Positions 61,346 to 64,000 of a DNA stretch of 64,000 nucleotides are shown here, in pieces (within the stretch, counting starts at the first letter, position 1; each line of letters starts with the position of its first letter). Made by a program: the position numbers and the translations under genes. The notes below the pieces were generated by a model, which was not told where the DNA came from, searched no databases, and was given only the letters and a program-made list of their open reading frames with translations. The DNA is from Kocuria varians (GTDB lineage Bacteria > Actinomycetota > Actinomycetes > Actinomycetales > Micrococcaceae). The DNA lies in assembly GCF_006539885.1 (NCBI RefSeq), contig NZ_BJNW01000006.1, positions 78,945 through 142,944 of the forward strand, given 5' to 3'.

Positions 61346-62125
61346 ATGTCGAAACGCATCGACGTCGAACACCTCAACGTCTACTACGGCGACTTTCTGG
61401 CCGTGCAGGACGTCAGCATGAACATCGAGCCGCGCTCCGTGACCGCGTTCATCGGCCCGTCCGGCTGCGGCAAGTCCACGTTCCTGCGCACCCTCAACCG
61501 CATGCACGAGGTGATCCCGGGTGCGTACGCGCAGGGCAAGGTGCTGCTGGACGGGGACGACCTCTACGGCAAGGGCGTGGACCCGGTGACCGTGCGCTCC
61601 ATGGTGGGCATGGTCTTCCAGCGCCCCAACCCGTTCCCCACCATGTCCATCCGGGACAACGTGCTGGCGGGCGTGAAGCTGAACAACAAGCGGATCTCCA
61701 GCGCGGAGGCGGACGAGCTCGTGGAGAGCTCCCTGCGCGGCGCCAACCTCTGGAACGAGGTCAAGGACCGCCTGGGCAAGCCCGGCTCCGGCCTCTCCGG
61801 CGGCCAGCAGCAGCGGCTGTGCATCGCGCGCGCGATCGCCGTGAAGCCGGATGTGATCCTCATGGACGAGCCGTGCTCCGCGCTGGACCCGATCTCCACA
61901 CTGGCCATCGAGGACCTCATCAACGACATCAAGTCCGACTACACCGTGGTGATTGTGACCCACAACATGCAGCAGGCCTCCCGTGTCTCGGACAAGACAG
62001 CGTTCTTCAACATCGAGGGCACCGGCAAGCCCGGGCGGCTGATCGAGTACGCGCCCACCTCGGAGATCTTCAACACCCCGCAGAAGCAGGAGACGGAGGA
62101 CTACGTCTCGGGCCGCTTCGGCTGA
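61346..62125 (+). CDS. pstB: phosphate ABC transporter ATP-binding protein PstB
   Basis: It energises phosphate import. It has 259 residues, ATG 61346 with GAAGGACA upstream. The ABC motifs are complete: Walker [22 protein letters not shown] (about 31-51), the Q-loop VFQRPNPFP, signature [18 protein letters not shown] (about 151-168), Walker [18 protein letters not shown] (about 171-187) and the switch His in [13 protein letters not shown]. The operon ends at a bidirectional hairpin 24 bases downstream. Confidence 0.97.
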   Translation: MSKRIDVEHLNVYYGDFLAVQDVSMNIEPRSVTAFIGPSGCGKSTFLRTLNRMHEVIPGAYAQGKVLLDGDDLYGKGVDPVTVRSMVGMVFQRPNPFPTMSIRDNVLAGVKLNNKRISSAEADELVESSLRGANLWNEVKDRLGKPGSGLSGGQQQRLCIARAIAVKPDVILMDEPCSALDPISTLAIEDLINDIKSDYTVVIVTHNMQQASRVSDKTAFFNIEGTGKPGRLIEYAPTSEIFNTPQKQETEDYVSGRFG

Positions 62126-62149
62126 TCTCCGGAGACGCCACGACAACGC

Positions 62150-62188
62150 GACGACGACGCCGCGTGGCCGCCGCGCGGCGTCGTCGTC
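62150..62188. terminator. 15-bp bidirectional terminator between pstB and the pit gene
   Basis: GACGACGACGCCGCG (62150-62164) and CGCGGCGTCGTCGTC (62174-62188) are exact complements around a nine-base loop, in the 84-base spacer between convergent genes. It consists of two facing copies of the recurring GCGTCGTCGTC motif, and shows how that motif can form a terminator. Confidence 0.8.
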
Positions 62189-62209
62189 ACCCGGGTGTCG
62201 AGCGGCGCC

Positions 62210-63238
62210 TCACGAGGTGCCGGGGACGAGCGGCGAGAGTGCGAGGAAAAGCATCGCGGAGACCAGGCCGCACAGCGGCGCGGTGACCACCCAGACGGTC
62301 AGCAGCCGCACCACCGTGCGGTGGTAGACGGTGCGGAAGCGCTGCGCGGAACCGGCGCCCAGGACGGCGGCGGTGCTCGTCTGGGACGTGGACAGCGGGA
62401 TGGGGGAGAGGAAGCCCCCCACGAACAGCAGCGCGCCGGAGACGGTCTGCGCGATCGCGCCGCGCAGGGGGTCCAGCGTGACCACGCGCGAGGACAGCGT
62501 GTAGGCGATCCGCCACCCGCCCAGCAGCGTGCCGAACGCGAGGCACAGCCCCACGAGCAGCGTGAGCCACACCGGGATGGCGCCCCGGGAGAAGCCCGCG
62601 CCGAGCACGAGCATCAGCAGCATCAGGATCCACAGGGTGCGGCGTGTGTGCTGGATGCCGTGGCCGAAGTGGATCGCGGCGGCACCCGTGGCCTGCACCA
62701 CCCCCGAGCGGAAGTTCACGCGCCCCGGTGTCTCGTGCTGCACCAGGTGCACGAGTGGCACCACGAGCAGGAACGCGACGCCGAAGGCCACCACGGGCGC
62801 GACGACCATGGGGGCCAGCACCTGCCACGAGAGGTACGGGCCCACGGCGAGCGGCCCTGCGTGCAGCCCCACGGCCCGCGCTCCGAGCAGCGCACCCACG
62901 AGGGCCCCGCCCAGCGCCGCGGTGGATGAGGACGGCATGCGCCACCACCACGTGGCCAGGTCCCAGCCGATCGCCGTGACCAGGGAGCACAGCAGCGCCA
63001 CGACCCCCACGGCGTCGAGCGGCACGGGGATCTCGAACGTGATCATCCGGTCCAGCACGAGCCCCACCAGCAGCGCGCCCATGAGGTTGAAGACCGCCCC
63101 CATCCACAGGGCCACCCGCGGGGTGAGCGCGTTGAAGCGGACGGGAAGGGCCACGGCGTTGGAGGCGTCGTGGAAGCCGTTGACCACCGTGAAGACCAGG
63201 GTGAGGACGATCCCCAGGACGGCGAGCACCTCGACCAT
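62210..63238 (-). CDS. PiT-family inorganic phosphate transporter
   Basis: Low-affinity phosphate (or metal-phosphate) symporter. It has 342 residues from ATG 63238. About ten membrane segments are visible; the PiT signatures are FTVVNGFHDASNAVALPV (about 16-33) and the second repeat ATGAAAIHFGHGIQHTRRTLWI (about 183-204). The later FLSPIPLSTSQTSTAAVLGAGSAQRFRTVYHRTV (about 275-308) is also typical. It lies five bases after the PhoU/DUF47 gene, the usual pairing. It runs convergently with pstSCAB, so the cell's low- and high-affinity systems meet here. Confidence 0.92.
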   Translation of the reverse strand: MVEVLAVLGIVLTLVFTVVNGFHDASNAVALPVRFNALTPRVALWMGAVFNLMGALLVGLVLDRMITFEIPVPLDAVGVVALLCSLVTAIGWDLATWWWRMPSSSTAALGGALVGALLGARAVGLHAGPLAVGPYLSWQVLAPMVVAPVVAFGVAFLLVVPLVHLVQHETPGRVNFRSGVVQATGAAAIHFGHGIQHTRRTLWILMLLMLVLGAGFSRGAIPVWLTLLVGLCLAFGTLLGGWRIAYTLSSRVVTLDPLRGAIAQTVSGALLFVGGFLSPIPLSTSQTSTAAVLGAGSAQRFRTVYHRTVVRLLTVWVVTAPLCGLVSAMLFLALSPLVPGTS

Positions 63239-63243
63239 GGCGC

Positions 63244-63861
63244 TCAGGACTCCGCGACGAGGATCCGGCCCACCTCGGCGGCCACCTGGCCGAGCGCCTG
63301 GGCGGCGTCGAAGAGCTGCTGCGCGGTGTCCATGCGGCGGATGGCCTGCCCGGCCTTGAACTCGTCCAGCAGGTTCGCGCGGTAGTTGCGCTGGGTGCGC
63401 TCCGCCTGGCGGGTGAGGCGGATCATCTCGAACCAGTAGTCGTCGAGCTCCTCGAGGCTCGCGAGGCGGCCCATGGCCTTCAGCGTGAGCTGCGCCATGT
63501 GCTGGATAACGGCCAGCTGCTCGGTCGCCTGGGCGCCGGGACGCTCCAGCTTGTACTGCCGGTGGAACTCCGCGCACGCCACGAGGCACTGCACGGCCCG
63601 CAGCAGCCATTGCCCCAGGACGTAGACGTCCTCACGGGGGACGGGCACCACGTAGGAGGAGCGCGTGGTGGTCATGAGCGAGAAGTAGAGGTTGGTGCAG
63701 CGGTCCTCGGTGTCCAGGAGGTCCGTGAGGGGAAGCTCCCACACCTTGTCGATCTGCCCGAGGTGCTCTGCGAGCTGCTCCACGGCGGTGAGGGCGCACT
63801 GGGACATCTGGACCAGCAGGTCCGTCACGCGCTCGTCCGCAGGGAAGATCCGAAAGGCCAT
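63244..63861 (-). CDS. DUF47 PhoU-like protein paired with the phosphate transporter
   Basis: The protein is 205 residues from ATG 63861 (GGGAGACGG upstream). It is all-helical, starting MAFRIFPADERVTDLLVQMSQCALTAVEQLAEHL, with WELPLTDLLDTEDRCTNLYFSLM and a Glu/Arg-rich C-terminal helical bundle, matching the DUF47/YkaA relatives of PhoU. Family members adjoin pit genes and are thought to control the transporter. It is translationally close-coupled with pit (five-base gap). No PHO box could be found in the 139 bases remaining upstream in the window. Confidence 0.88.
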   Translation of the reverse strand: MAFRIFPADERVTDLLVQMSQCALTAVEQLAEHLGQIDKVWELPLTDLLDTEDRCTNLYFSLMTTTRSSYVVPVPREDVYVLGQWLLRAVQCLVACAEFHRQYKLERPGAQATEQLAVIQHMAQLTLKAMGRLASLEELDDYWFEMIRLTRQAERTQRNYRANLLDEFKAGQAIRRMDTAQQLFDAAQALGQVAAEVGRILVAES

Positions 63862-63977
63862 CCGTCCGTCTCCCGAGTCCTCGACGCCGTCAGTTCCGTG
63901 TCCGGCGATACTGTACCGAACGAAGAAGACCTGCGGGGCGCGCGCCACGGCAACCGTACCGAGTGCCGTGGACCGGC

Positions 63978-64000
63978 GGGGGGGGGGGGGGGGGGGGGGG
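63978..64000. repeat. homopolymer run of at least 23 G at the window edge
   Basis: The last 23 bases are all G (63978-64000), 117 bases upstream of the DUF47 gene start. No other single-base run in the window approaches this length. It may be a true tract, or an assembly or two-colour-sequencing artefact. Confidence 0.95.

Overview
This is a very GC-rich actinobacterial chromosome segment. Gene content and order fit the Micrococcaceae, and a Kocuria-like organism is my best guess from protein flavour; no rRNA is present to confirm it. Support comes from Lsr2, ClpC1-type ClpC, a DtxR-family repressor, GAAAGGA-type ribosome sites, and the order ppa-dacB-DUF2342-tilS-hpt-ftsH-folE-folP-folB-folK-DUF3180-...-panC-lysS-lsr2-clpC ... 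mutY ... disA-radA. That order is the same conserved neighbourhood seen in mycobacteria. I see no tRNA, rRNA, insertion sequence, prophage or CRISPR array.

Layout. 1-7.3 kb: tail of a 3-hydroxyacyl-CoA dehydrogenase, a membrane-protein gene broken by three lesions, a DtxR-type repressor, an LTA-synthase-like sulfatase-fold enzyme, two small orphan genes and phosphoglucomutase. 7.5-25 kb is an accessory catabolic region: amidase plus amino-acid permease, gabT-gabD, a second aldehyde dehydrogenase, two YtcJ-type amidohydrolases flanking an acetolactate-synthase-like TPP enzyme, an amino-acid permease with an internal deletion, then rhodanese-pheA-gntP. 25-34 kb: lipid kinase, serS, HAD phosphatase, an HTH protein of unknown role, ppa, dacB and a DUF2342 zinc-peptidase-like protein. 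34-57.6 kb is the housekeeping core (tilS, hpt, ftsH, folate operon, two PH-domain membrane proteins, a DUF2520 protein, panC, lysS, lsr2, clpC, argA-like, mutY, disA, radA and an FUSC-type membrane protein). 58-64 kb is phosphate uptake: pstSCAB under a clear PHO box, convergent with a low-affinity Pit transporter and its PhoU/DUF47 partner.

How it works together. The folate genes overlap stop-to-start from folE to folK and run on without real gaps through DUF3180 and the PH-domain genes to panC, so they probably form one long transcript with internal promoters. The Pst genes show a classic arrangement: PHO box, pstS, a 21-bp perfect hairpin, then pstCAB. The two phosphate systems end at a shared 15-bp bidirectional terminator.

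Non-coding structure worth noting. (1) Nine genes have a TANNNT-like -10 hexamer exactly 6 nt before the start codon, and three or four more have it at 7-8 nt; this predicts leaderless mRNAs. (2) The 11-mer GCGTCGTCGTC (either strand) occurs at least 15 times, as arms of intergenic hairpins and inside coding sequence, often in Ala/Ser linkers. (3) Candidate operators include a ClgR-type box before clpC, GTTCACC-like repeats over the -10 of the LTA-synthase-like gene, GTGAC half-sites phased at 10 bp before the shortened permease, and a 19-bp inverted repeat before a YrhK-domain gene. (4) The window ends in 23 consecutive G.
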